Assembly: GCF_963259705.1 (NCBI RefSeq)
Contig: NC_081849.1
Coordinates: 50,874,093 to 50,938,092 of the forward strand
Direction: 5' to 3'
Length of the DNA: 64,000 bases
Source of the DNA: Myotis daubentonii
Lineage: Eukaryota > Chordata > Mammalia > Chiroptera > Vespertilionidae
Shown: positions 53,999-64,000 of the stretch, piece after piece
How the letters are laid out: each line of letters begins with the position of its first letter
Position numbering within the stretch: position 1 is the first letter of the stretch
Position numbers and translations under genes: made by a program
Notes under the pieces: model-generated
The model's database searches: none
Told to the model about the DNA's origin: nothing
What the model saw: the letters and a program-made list of their open reading frames with translations, nothing else

Positions 53999-55257
53999 AG
54001 TAAGCCCTTTGGGGTGGAAATGAAACGGAGGTCATGGAAATGGCTGTTGTAATGAGAAAAATTCAGGAAGACTACTTAAACCCAACGGACTTGACAACCT
54101 TCTCTGTGGAAAGCCATGGCTCTCTTTTGCTGACTCTGCCACTCACCAGGAAGGAGCTGGGGTAGGAGGAAACCCTGAGGGGACGGGCCTGGTTCTGCTG
54201 CTCTGATGGACTTTCCCCAGGTGTGACCTTCCGTCTGTGACATGAACACTGGGCTCCTTTCATTCCCTGCATCTCAGGTGCTTCATTTCTATTTGTGAAG
54301 ATGCGTGCGCTGTAGGTTATTTACTCTTACTTTTGTCCTCTCAGCACCCAGTTTGCTCCTGGCATGAACAGCCTGTGCGTTTGAGGGGGTAGTTGTGGGA
54401 GGGCTGCGGATGAGAGAGCAGTTACTGGGGGCTGTGAATATTACTTACTGAACTGGTGCCTCACTAAACAGCTTTTCTGAGCAAATGTAGAATCCATTTT
54501 CTCAGTTAATTAAGCCAAATGCATAGTGAACGAGTTGTGGGCTTTCCCGGAGTCATCTGGGGCTTGCACTCAGCCTCTGAATCTGGGGAAGTTGTCCATG
54601 AATAATTTAGCATCTTTGAATGTTACCTGAGAACTAACACTCTGGGCTACTAATTAGCCACCCAGAACCAAGAAGCTTTTTGTGTCATTTTTGCTATTTT
54701 CATAAAAGCATAATTATGCAAGATGATTTCCCTGAGGAGTAAACACTTTTAGCCATATTTTATGATATTCTGTGGGGGCTCTCACATGTAAAAAGCTAAG
54801 AGGCAAGAGGTATTTAGACGTAGAGTTGACCACACAATGGAAAGCTTAGAGAAGGGCTGTCTGTGTGGGGGCTGTTATGCATTCTGAAAGATGTTGCAGT
54901 CAGAAGAGAAATGAATGTCTTAGGTTAAAGGACAGTCGCAGGGATGAATCTTAATAAACCCCTGGGAAATCTAAAAGTATGGTCTGAAGGGCCCTTCTGG
55001 CCCTAACCAGGCTGCTGCCCTTTGTCCCTAACTTCCTGCTTGTCTGCCTGGTCATCATGAGGCATCCAGGCATCTTGGGACTACATACTGGCCGGCAGCA
55101 AGTAGAAGTGGTGTCTCGGCTCCTCCCTAGCTCTGCACCAGATACGTCACCTCTCCAGACAATTGCTTATTCATGTTCCTCTAACCTTGACCCTGCCTTC
55201 CCACACAACCACCATCAGTGTTCCTCTAGGTCTTTTATGTTGGTGGGGAAGAGGAAC
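53999..55257. other. Unannotated DNA
   Basis: Region upstream of the candidate first exon. I see no CpG island, TATA-type promoter or obvious 5' exon. No repeat named. Confidence 0.35.
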
Positions 55258-55470
55258 GTGGCCCACAGACATTTCTGAGTTCAAATTTGGCTACTACCAG
55301 CTGTGTGGCTCCAGCTTATCACACAATTCCGCTAAGCTGTGGATCTCTTTATAAAAGTGAACAAGAATGGCCCCCAGGTTTGCGGTGAGAATTACAACAA
55401 TGCATAAAGTTCTTATCACAGTGCCTGACACATACTAAGTACTGGTAAATAGCAGCTAGTAACATTATTA
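55258..55470 (+). repeat. MIR SINE
   Basis: 'gagttcaaatttggctactac', 'cagctgtgtggctccagc' and 'cacagtgcctgacacatacta' are MIR in sense. Confidence 0.87.
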
Positions 55471-55619
55471 TTTATCATGTTTATGAATGGGCCATCAGTA
55501 AACGGTTTTACTCAGCAGGCCATGTGGTTCACGAAAAAGATAATTTATGGAGTATAGTTAAACTGCTTACAGTGCTTATGAGGACAAAGAAGTTTTTGTG
55601 TGTTTTTTCTCTTCCACAG

Positions 55620-55747
55620 TGGCCACAAACTTGTTTTCTGACCTGACATTGAGACAGGCACTGTGTGAATGAGAAATGATGTCTGAGAGCAAGCACATCC
55701 CTCTCCTAGAAAATCCATTCGTAACATACAGTTCAGTGGCTAGTGAG
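55620..55747 (+). CDS. Candidate first coding exon, gene not recognised
   Basis: A long pyrimidine-rich acceptor (gtgtgttttttctcttccacag, AG at 55618-55619) is followed by 128 nt and an excellent donor GAG|gtaagt (55748). Tandem ATGs at 55676 and 55679 open 24 codons to the donor, phase 0: MMSESKHIPLLENPFVTY.. The second ATG has A at -3. All three frames are closed upstream, so the first 56 nt would be 5' UTR and at least one more 5' exon is expected to the left. The peptide, with acidic start, PLL and a Tyr-Ser-Ser stretch, looks like the cytosolic N terminus of a membrane protein, but I cannot name it. It is not in any repeat I recognise. Confidence 0.5.
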
Positions 55748-56369
55748 GTAAGTTTTAAAGGTAAGGCATTTTCCTCCCCCAGAAATATCATACTATCATT
55801 AACGAGGGAAAGGTCTTAGTACTCTGTCTTTTTCTCAGCCTCTGTGGAGTCGTTTTTAGTTGCAAGAAGCCACACTCATTCAGAGTACCTCAAGCAAGGA
55901 TCCTAAGGGAACAGGAGAGGAATCTGAAAACGTGGCGGCTTCAGAGAGACTGGCCTTGAGGGCCTAGAGCAGATAGTACATAAACTCATACTTAGGGAAA
56001 ATGTCCATCCTTAATAGCTACCTTTTAGGGAAAATGCAGAAATCGATCATTGGCTAACTGCCTAGGAGGAGGAAAGAAACAGTAGGAGGTGAAAAAATTG
56101 GATGAAATTCATCCTGAAATAATACGATAAAAAACTCTTGACCCCCAAAGAAATATTTCTGTACTTGATGTTAGGTCATGGGCATACATGCAATCCAAGA
56201 TGCCCTACTGGGAAAGCAGGACTTTTTTGGCTGGAATTATTATTATTTTTAAAAAATAAATGGTAGTTTATTGCTACTTCTTTAAATTTAAGAGAGCATT
56301 AAGTTCACCTTCTCCATTGTCCTATCTCCCTTTTTCATTTGACTTGGAACATTTGATTTTACCCCATCA
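55748..56369. other. Unannotated DNA (possible first intron)
   Basis: Nothing recognised between the candidate exon and the Helitron. Confidence 0.4.
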
Positions 56370-56725
56370 TCCTATCTAATAAAGAGGGAATATGCTAATT
56401 GACCCTCACACCATCACAAAGAAGGTGGTACCCACAGCCAAAAGGAGGGAATATGCTAATTGACTGCCCCTGCCCTCAAAGATGGTGGCGTCCGCAGCCA
56501 CAAGACGGCAGCAACCAGTCCCCTCAGCCCCGCCAGGGTGGCAGGCGTGTGGCAAGGCCGAGCCCACCCCCAGGAGGGCCCAGCCGCTCCGTGCGCCTGC
56601 CTCCGAAGTCCCCCAGTCCCTCAAACCCCAAGCTGCCCAGGGCTGGCCTGAGGCACAGGCAAGCCTCGGATGGTGGTTGCCCAGCAGCCCAGGGCCAGCC
56701 CGAGGCACAAAACAAAAAAAGCACA
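56370..56725 (+). mobile_element. HeliBat-type Helitron, 3' end missing
   Basis: TCCTATCTAATAAAGAGG at the start after host A. The phrase 'ggagggaatatgctaattga' occurs twice (about 56385 and 56446), a short internal duplication. The GC-rich body contains 'aagatggtggcgtcc' and 'caagacggcagcaacc'. There is no hairpin or CTAG, so the right boundary is approximate. The overlapping 123- and 110-codon frames on both strands come from this GC-rich body. Confidence 0.82.
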
Positions 56726-57189
56726 GTACCTGGGAGGTTTTCACCTTGCATAATAGCTGTTTACCTCTAAGAGGCACAGTTAACCCCCAAAGACTTCTGT
56801 ATATATATATTTAATTTTATACCCCCCCACCCCGCCCCCAAGGATACATATCTTTGTCTCTGAACTAAAAGAGGCTGCTCCCGGTGGGGTCTGAGACTAA
56901 GGAGGCACAGGTGGAAATTGGGCCCTTGGGCACAAGTGGGGGTGTTGCTAACTCTCTCCCACTTGTACATAGGAACAGGGAAAGGGGACACACTGGGGAT
57001 GACTAGAGAATTCTCTGCAGGCTGGTGGATTTTGCCCAAAGAAAAAGGGAAAATTATTTTATAATTTGACTCTCTCTACCTCAATCAATAGCCACTCCTT
57101 TTTTCCCCTTCCCCGGAGTCAAATGTGAGATTCAAAAGCAATTTTTTTTTAAAGATTATTGGTATTTGAATAGGCTTCAGTAAAAGGTT
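56726..57189. other. Unannotated DNA
   Basis: No gene or nameable repeat. Confidence 0.4.
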
Positions 57190-57560
57190 TTTTCCATTTT
57201 AAAAAAACAATTTGGCCTTTATAGTTACTTTGAAAGCAACACATATGTATGCTTGAAAAATTGGAAAATACAGGAAAGTATAAAGGAAATAAGAATCACT
57301 TATGACCTCATTACATAATGTATATTTTGATGTTATATTTCAATCCTTTTCTACTCATATACACACTTTACAAAGTAACACAATTATACTGCACATCCTG
57401 TTTTGTGATTTGCTTCTTTCACTTACTTTATTGTGTACTGTATATTTTTCCACATTAAGTGGAAAAATTTTAAAGTACACAGTGTTTTAATATGTACAGA
57501 TATCAAGATTTATTGGACCATTCCCCTATTGTTGGACATTTAGACTTGCTTTTTATTGCA
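57190..57560. repeat. Old LINE (L1M-like) fragment
   Basis: 'gaaaaattggaaaatacagg', 'aatcacttatgacctcatta', 'catcctgttttgtgatttgc' and 'accattcccctattgttgga' match a common old mammalian LINE 3' segment. Confidence 0.65.
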
Positions 57561-57999
57561 ATGTGAACATTTGCTTTAATTTTAAATAGGAATTTAAAAC
57601 TGCAAATGCATTTTAAAGCAAAGTTTTAATTTCTTCTTCCTACAACCTTAACCATTAAACATTCAAAATGTCTATTGGCTGCTGCCTAAGGATAGAACCC
57701 TTTCTTGGCCATCTTGCAAACTGATGAGGGCTCTCTGGACAGTTGTCAGGAGGAAGATGGTGAAAATGGGGTGATTGGGTGGAGTGGTGGTGAGGGGCTT
57801 CTCGTTAGCAGTAAGTCATGGAACTAAATCTGAATGCTTGAAATATTTAGGAGGTAAAGTTATAAGCATGTGAATTCCAAGGTGTATGTATGTTTGGCAA
57901 CTGGGATGGGGTTTGTTAAAGGTGGGGAATATGAGTTATTCAGAACAGAATTAACTAGCTGAGGTTGAAGGTGAGTTGGATAAATCCTATTTCCTCCCA
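57561..57999. other. Unannotated DNA
   Basis: No gene or nameable repeat. Confidence 0.4.
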
Positions 58000-58200
58000 G
58001 ATTTATTAAGATATAATCGACATATAACATACATAAGTTTAAGGTGTACAATGTGATGATTTTATACGTGTATATAGTGCAAAATGTTTACCACAATAAG
58101 GTTAGTTAACACACCCATCACCTTGCAAAACTACCACACTGTTGTTATGGTGAGGCCATTAAAGCTGTACTCTCATATCAACTTTCAATTATATGTACTA
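58000..58200 (-). repeat. L1M 3' UTR, antisense (left part)
   Basis: 'tttattaagatataatcgac', 'ttaaggtgtacaatgtgatg' and 'taacacacccatcaccttgc'. Interrupted by a Helitron at 58201. Confidence 0.85.
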
Positions 58201-58364
58201 CTAGAGGCCCAGTGTATGAAATTCATGCACAGGTAGGGTCCCTGTGGCTGCCGGCTGGGGCGCCTCCCTTCCCCTCAGCTGCCTGCCACTGCCGCTGCAG
58301 GCCCACCCCTTGGTCAAACTCCTGGTCAAGGGGTCAATTTGCATATTAAGCTTTTATTATAGGA
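58201..58364 (-). mobile_element. Short HeliBat-type Helitron in L1
   Basis: On the minus strand it starts TCCTATAATAAAAGC and ends with hairpin 'gtgcatgaatttcatacac' and CTAG. Host A precedes it and host T follows. It is 164 bp and splits an L1M 3' UTR. Confidence 0.95.
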
Positions 58365-58534
58365 TTGTTATCTATAGTCACATTAGATCCCCAGAACTTA
58401 CACATCTTATACCTAGAAGTTGGCACCCTTTGAGCAACATCCCCTCATTGTCCCTACCCCTCTGATCCTGGCAACACCCCCCACTCTACTCCCTCTGCTT
58501 CTGTGAGTTCAATGTTTTTAGTTATTGGTGTCCC
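58365..58534 (-). repeat. L1M 3' UTR, antisense (right part)
   Basis: Continues the L1 from 58000: 'cacattagatccccagaactt', 'tacacatcttatacctagaag' and 'cccctctgatcctggcaac'. Confidence 0.85.
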
Positions 58535-58640
58535 CCAGTGGTCAAAGGCATGATCCTTGTCTTATTCATCCTTATACTCATATGTGGCACAGAGCCTGCC
58601 GAAGGCGCTCAGCAAATATTTGTGGTGACATCAAACAGAA
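58535..58640 (+). repeat. L2 LINE fragment
   Basis: 'ggcatgatccttgtcttattc', 'tatgtggcacagagcctgcc' and 'gcgctcagcaaatatttgtgg' are the L2 3' end in sense. Confidence 0.8.
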
Positions 58641-60514
58641 TAAATAAAAGCCCAGGAGATAAGATAAAGCACTTGGACTATATACACTTCCTTCCCTTTT
58701 AATATCCTTCTGTTTGTTGGTTCTGTTCTCCTTATCAATTACTCAGGTTTAGGATATTTAATTTAAAGTTGACTTATTTGAAGTCTATGGACTCTTAGGA
58801 GAAAAGAAGCTCCAAGAGCAAAGCCAATTAAATATGTAACATTAGGTGGATGTATTATGTTAAACATCAACTACAACCAGTAATAACATGATATAAATAT
58901 CCCTTGATGTAAATCTCAACAGATCAAAGGCTGGCCATATTTTGTAGGTCATTGTTTTTTCTGGACATGGCCACAACTCTAGGTTGATGGAAGAATCAGA
59001 GGGAGGGAGACCAACATGTATAGGGTTAATTCTTGTGTTAGATGAACAGATTGCCATGGTGGGTCTGAATGTGCTTTTTTGTCTATGGGGAATTTTGCTG
59101 CTAGATTTAATTGAATTTATTACTTTGTATAGTACTTGGTGCTCAAGGGAAATTTCACTTGTTTAATAAGCAAGAGAAGCATGATTTATGTAAATCCCAA
59201 GTGACCTGATAAATACACAGCACAAGACATAGCTAATCCTTATGCTTAATTCAATTCAGTAAAATGAAATCAGGGCTAGGTGGTGTTTTCCTGCCCAAAC
59301 ATACACTTTACAAATGGAAAACTTGAAGTGCTAAGTGGAGAAATGTCCCGCAGAGGCCCAGGCTGGATCAGAAAGACTGGTGCCCTCAAGGTGGGACAGC
59401 TCTGACCACTTCAACCACTACACCCCTTTCTACTTACAGCCAACACTCCTAGGGTGGCCTTTCCCCCTCCTTCACCACAATTCCTACAGGTGGAGAAAGA
59501 CAGGTGAAGTGATACCCTGAAGATGCCTTCACATCCTCGGAGGTGATGCGATGCCCTCAAGAATTGTGAGAAGGAATAGAGAACACAGTTTAAACCTATT
59601 TTGGGCACAGGTACCGTTGAGAATCTAATGAAAATTTCTGGACCCTCGTCTCAGAAAACGGAAATAGTGTCATACAGACAATGCCATCAGCCATTTCCAG
59701 ACCCCCCGGACCCCCACCCAGAGATAAAGCTAAATTCACCTCTTTCCTGGCACTGAGCAGCTGTCCTCTGTGTTCACCACACAAATGAGACAGAGAGGCT
59801 GCTGAACGTAAGTAAAGGGGTGCGGGAAACACAAATCTGAATGCTGATGCTCAACCACTCAGAAAGGAAACCAAGGAAGACATAACAATAATGGGCCCTT
59901 CTCTCTAGTTTGATATAGAAATAAATAAATAAATAAATAAATAAATGATTTTTTTTTTCCACAAAGAAAAGTTGAAAATTTTAATTAGTATGACATTGAA
60001 AATTCTAAAATAGTAGCACAAATATACAATACCTATTCTGATATTGACAAAGGGCATTTGTTTGAAATAACCTAACTGGATAGATAGGTTCAGAAATTTA
60101 AAGCATTAATGGAAAACAGTATAAAATAAGTTTTACTTAAAAAAAATAAAGACTTATTTGAGATAAAGAAAAGTTGGTTATTCTATTTTTCCTTTATCCT
60201 CAAGTTATCCCTCTGGCCTTTCTTAATCATCCTTGCTTTTCCTTCCTACATTTGAGCTCATGTTATTGATATAGAAAAGACTACAGATTTATTTACCAAG
60301 AAGAAATAACTTTTTCAAATGCCAAGCAAAATTTATGTGGGAAAAATCCCTCAGGCTAAATAGTTTGGAAAAATGATCTTTTAAAGAATATCAAGGACCT
60401 TTAAGATTGTTTTGATTCAAATCTGATTTTATGTTAAATGAATGCAGCATACAGTTACAAACCTAACTCAACCATAGTTTATGTAAACCTTCTTTCCACA
60501 GCCTTCATAAAAAA
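58641..60514. other. Unannotated DNA with (ATAA)n
   Basis: A short (ATAA)n tract lies at 59919-59947. The rest, including open frames of 60-78 codons near 59335-59832, shows no gene or repeat that I can support. Confidence 0.38.
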
Positions 60515-60839
60515 CTAGAGGCCCAGTGCATGAATTCATGCATGGGTGGAGTCCAGCTGGCCTGCCTGATAGGGTCGATTGGGACCAGGCCAGCCGGGGA
60601 TGGGGCAGCCCATAGGAGGTCTGCCAGCTGGCCCCACCCCCAATCGGGGGAGGGCTAATCAGGGGCAGGGCTGGCTGGGGGGAGGGGCCGAGGGCGGTTG
60701 GCTGGCCAGCCCCGCCCCCAATCAGAGTGGGAGGGGCAGATCGGGTCCACAATGCATGTCAAAGAAACAGTTCCTTCTGGTTGTTCCAGTCATTCTGGTG
60801 GTTCTGGTATTCCGGTCATTTGGCTTTTATATATATAGA
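60515..60839 (-). mobile_element. HeliBat-type Helitron, minus strand
   Basis: CTAG at plus 60515-60518 with hairpin 'gcatgaattcatgc' next to it. The far end 'ggcttttatatatatagA' is a diverged TCTATATATATAAAAGCC start, followed by T. Inside are 'ccccacccccaatcggggg' and, near the 5' end, several 'ccagaatgac'-type units in antisense. Confidence 0.9.
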
Positions 60840-61189
60840 TGTTTTGATCAAAATGCACAAATGAGATCATGAAGGAATGGAAGAATTTCTTAGTACCAAG
60901 CTGTCTTCATTGGGCCTTGAGCCAGTAGGTTAGCCCACACTAATACTGAACCATCAACTACTTGGGAATTTCCATTTTCTCTATGAAGAGTTGCCACCAA
61001 CCTCTCAGCATATTGTAATAATCAGAGTCCACAAAGTCTGTGGGTCTGATGTGGTGATGGGATGCTCTGAAGCCTAGTTATCCATTGGTGAAGATTATTG
61101 ACTTAAGAAGTGAAATTGAGTCCCCGATCTCTCACTAACTGGGTTGGTTTGTTCAAGTCATTGCAGCAATTGTCTTAAATGAGATAGAT
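60840..61189. other. Unannotated DNA
   Basis: No gene or nameable repeat. Confidence 0.4.
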
Positions 61190-61320
61190 TAATACTAATA
61201 TTTCCCATTTTATAGAAAAAGAAAGACTCAAGACAATTTAGGCATCTTGCCTAAGATCACACAAATATAAAGTATAGGAATTGAATCTAACCCAGGTTTC
61301 TCTGACTCCAAATTTGTGTC
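61190..61320 (-). repeat. MIR SINE, antisense
   Basis: 'cccattttatagaaaaagaaag', 'catcttgcctaagatcacac' and 'cccaggtttctctgactcc' follow MIR in antisense. Confidence 0.85.
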
Positions 61321-62449
61321 TGCATTTATTATTATTTTATACTTCCAGAAATTATACCAGAAATCCTACCCAGTTTCTCCATGGACAGTTACAATGAAAA
61401 TGAACATACTAGCATAGATCATTAGCTCTTCATGGGAAGATTTAGTTTATCCCCTAAGAGGAAGGTTCGGTTTAGATCATCTTTGCTTACTTCACTTATT
61501 ATGCCCATGACTGGCTCTGTTGTGTGCTGATTCTGGCACCCAGAACCTTCAGAAGGATTGAAGTCATGTGGCCGCTGGCCTCCCATGAGGAGTTAGAACT
61601 GAGACATTTAGAGAAAGCCTCCTGTGCAATTTGTTAAGCACACTAGACATGTAGTTGGCCAGGGAATTCTAAGGTTCTTTAGAATAAATCCCAGGGCTAT
61701 TTGTATGTCTTCTGGACACATGCATGCTCTCCAGGGAGGTCTGGAAATGTGTTATGTTATGACTTGATTCTCCACCCTGTCAAAGTCTTGATGACAGAAA
61801 AGAGACTCCTGTGCCATATGTCAACTTCCAGTGCACAGGGTCATGGGCAGTGCACTCTCCTGTAAACACTTAATAGATATTTGTTGACTGATTAAGGTCA
61901 TTTTAACCTAACCTGAATGCTAAGCAAGTCAGGATAGAATCATTATTTATCATGTCAATATTTCTACAAACTTCCTCTCCAGGTCTAGGGCTGGCTTTCC
62001 TCCTGGAGCCAGGTTTGTATAATATGAAGATTGTTTTTTTTACCTCCAAACACATCTTATCTCTGAAACTCACAGGTGCAGTACAATGAATCTTCAATGT
62101 TGCAGTTCTTTCTTTGACAATTAATGTAAATGGTGAGTAGTGAGGAACGCACAAAAAAGTGTTCTGTTTTTTTGTTGTTGTTTTTTTTTGCCTTTCTGAG
62201 CACAAAACATTGGCTAATGTCCAACATACATAAAAATGAAATGGCCTCCTGCCCTGCATTTACACACATGCTCTACCTGTACTGTAAATGACTTAGGCAG
62301 AAACACTTGCTCTTGGGCAGGAACATGGCAAGAATTCTACTGTTTTCAGGAAAGATAGCATTTGCTTTAGTTGGTCAACAACAGGGGCTTGGTAAACAAT
62401 GTCAGTATTAGTGACTAATTAGTTAAGTGAGATTGGATATGTAAAAAGC
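61321..62449. other. Unannotated DNA
   Basis: A 118-codon minus-strand open frame at 61903-62259 has low-complexity Lys-rich stretches and no start or splice context. I do not call it a gene. Confidence 0.38.
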
Positions 62450-62462
62450 TTCAGTTTGTTTT

Positions 62463-62663
62463 TATTTATTAAAAATATGTTTTTATTGACTTGGGAGAGA
62501 GAGAGAAACAGATGTAAAAGAGAAACAGGTCGACTGCCTCTTGCCACGGCCCCTACTGGGGATCAAGCCCACAGCCCAGCATGTGCCCTGACTGGGAATT
62601 GAACTGGCAACCTTTTGGTGTATGGGACATCATCCAATCAACACAGCCACTGTGACCAGGGCT
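62463..62663 (-). repeat. Ves SINE, first of two stacked copies
   Basis: Antisense Ves from 'taaaaatatgtttttattgac' to 'agccactgtgaccagggct'. The preceding 'tcagtttgtttttattt' and the following 'ttagtttgctttttatt' are its target duplication. Confidence 0.93.
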
Positions 62664-62678
62664 TTAGTTTGCTTTTTA

Positions 62679-62907
62679 TTTTATTTTAATTTTTTTAAAT
62701 ATATTTTATTGATTTTTACAGAGAGGAAGGGAGAGGGATAGAGAGTTAGAAACATCGATGAGAGAGAAACATTGACCAGCTGCCTCCTGCACATCCCCTA
62801 CTGGGTATGTGCCCGCAACCAAGGTACATGCCCTTGACCGGAATCGAACCTGGGACCTTTCAGTCCCCAGGCCAACGCTCTATCCACTGAGCCAAACCAG
62901 TTAGGGC
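62679..62907 (-). repeat. Ves SINE, second of two stacked copies
   Basis: Antisense Ves from the T-rich tail side to 'gagccaaaccagttagggc'. TAGTTTGCTTTTTA is duplicated exactly (62665-62678 and 62908-62921). The target is the right-hand duplication of the previous Ves. Confidence 0.95.
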
Positions 62908-62921
62908 TAGTTTGCTTTTTA

Positions 62922-64000
62922 AACAAGCAACACTAACTGCAATCCTCCTGATGCTAACCCCCCTGGGTTTGATGGGCTGAACAAAAAGCATGTGCTGACT
63001 TACAGTGATGTGCAACAGAGCCTTCTGGAAATTCCAGGAAGGAAAACTAGACTCCTTATACCTTCATAACATTTAAAGTGTTAACAGTTCCATTTGGTTG
63101 GGAGGAAAATTTATAAGTGCTTGTAGAATGACACTGAACTACGTACGGTAGATGAGATCAAAGTGATCTTTTTTTCTTTTCCGCATGATAAAGAAGTCTT
63201 TTCAATTTGGAGGAAATGGGGTGGGGGGGCGGGGGGAACCACCCGCATTAAGGGAAAAGAACTGAAAGTTAGTGCAGGAGCTGGTGGCATGGTCAGGTGC
63301 TGAGCTCAGGAGAGCTGCAGCCCTTTGCTTCGAGAGGAGTGCTAAATGCAGCTGCATTACGCTTTCTTAGCAGGGACCTGGATGAGATGAGAACCAGAGG
63401 CTTTGTGGAGTCCCAGGGTAGGGTTTCCCCAAACATTGCTTAACAAGATCTGCAGCAAAAGAAAAGTTCACACCCAGCCAAGCAGAGCCTGAGGGTCCGT
63501 TAGCAAAATGCCAGCACAGATTATAGCCTGGATTTAAAATCCTGACAAATGTGCTAGCCTGCAAGAAAGCCTTCCTTTCACTGAAGAAAACTTCATTAGT
63601 TTGCCTCATCTTAACTTTCCAAAACTGTGTGTGTTCTTTCTTTTCAGAAAACACTCAACATTTTTACTTTTTAGACTTTTTCTTCATCATAATGTACTAT
63701 TTATCCTCTTTGGATTAACGGGACAGTATGTGTCACAGTCTGTTCCAGATGGAAGTGACTTTCCTTTCATTTGCATTATTGCTAATGTCAGTATTTAAGA
63801 CAAATACGACAATTGTTTTTGTTCTTATGTTATGAAATTTTGGTTTCTGGTGCTTTGTCTCTAAAAGGTTACAATTTACAAATCCTCACGTATTTAAAGA
63901 TGAAGTAGCTTATGTGCCAATGTGCTAGAGCGGGAAGGGAAGCCATCCCAAGATTTGAAGTTGGATGCAAATAAGTCTCACAGATACACTATGTTCAAGT
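62922..64000. other. Unannotated DNA
   Basis: An acceptor-like tract 'gtgtgtgttctttcttttcag' ends at 63647, but the frames after it are closed or of low information. A G-rich run lies at 63218-63236. Nothing else is supported. Confidence 0.38.

Noticed and set aside
56399..56814. Overlapping 123-, 123- and 110-codon frames on both strands
   Set aside because: All come from the GC-rich body of a truncated Helitron. Openness on both strands points to base composition and not to coding.
63601..63798. 65-codon frame after an acceptor-like pyrimidine tract, hydrophobic in part
   Set aside because: The hydrophobic look comes from T-rich codons, there is no donor or poly-A signal in a sensible place, and the frame does not fit phase 0 from the candidate exon at 55620.

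Overview
This window looks like intergenic and intronic DNA from a vesper bat (family Vespertilionidae, Myotis/Eptesicus/Pipistrellus type). Three kinds of repeat say so. There are many tRNA-derived Ves SINEs on both strands. There are many non-autonomous HeliBat-type Helitrons (5' TCCTAT..AATAAAAG start, 3' GTGCAC-type hairpin, CTAG end, insertion between A and T). There are also recent-looking hAT MITEs with intact 8-bp target-site duplications. Helitrons and young hATs of this sort are otherwise rare in mammals. Older mammalian layers (MIR, L2, MER5A, L1M fragments, ERVL LTRs) lie underneath.

No complete protein-coding gene is visible; the longest open frames lie inside transposons. Two non-repeat segments look like real exons on the + strand. 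One is a possible 3'-terminal coding exon at 28654-28857, with a good acceptor, 67 open codons, a stop and AATAAA just downstream. The other is a possible first coding exon at 55620-55747, with a strong acceptor, ATG, 24 open codons and GAG|gtaagt. I could not name either gene.

The most striking object is the Helitron at 15536-17450. In antisense it carries a non-Helitron segment with the start of the m6A-writer gene VIRMA: 5' UTR, initiator ATG, 21 codons ending ..MELLFLDTFKHPSAE, and an intact splice donor. It is a captured host first exon, probably with its promoter-proximal DNA. Two Ves SINEs inserted in the same element later.

Layout. 0-9 kb: AT-rich DNA with scattered Ves, L2/MIR, a Helitron (5.3-5.9 kb) and L1M fragments interrupted by Ves. 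9.4-12.5 kb: two abutting Helitrons, an hAT MITE, and a decayed Helitron 3' end that shares its outside flank with the first. 14.9-17.6 kb: the VIRMA-carrying Helitron between two inverted copies of an unidentified repeat. 19-24.6 kb: a TA/GA microsatellite, then an L1 containing a Helitron that itself contains another Helitron, plus a mariner MITE. 28-34 kb: the candidate terminal exon, three hAT/LTR insertions and unidentified repeats. 36-41 kb: Ves, L1 3' end, two short Helitrons, and an ERV2-type solo LTR inside a Ves SINE. 41-55 kb: MIR, L2, MER5A, microsatellites, a second hAT copy and an ERVL LTR. 55-64 kb: the candidate first exon, three Helitrons, old L1 fragments and a pair of Ves SINEs stacked at one target.

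One Helitron subfamily (three copies) carries a perfect or near-perfect inverted pair of CTCF-type core motifs. Another carries facing octamer motifs around a YY1-like site. The Helitrons may therefore be spreading regulatory sequence here. All family names come from my recognition of the sequence, not from a database search.
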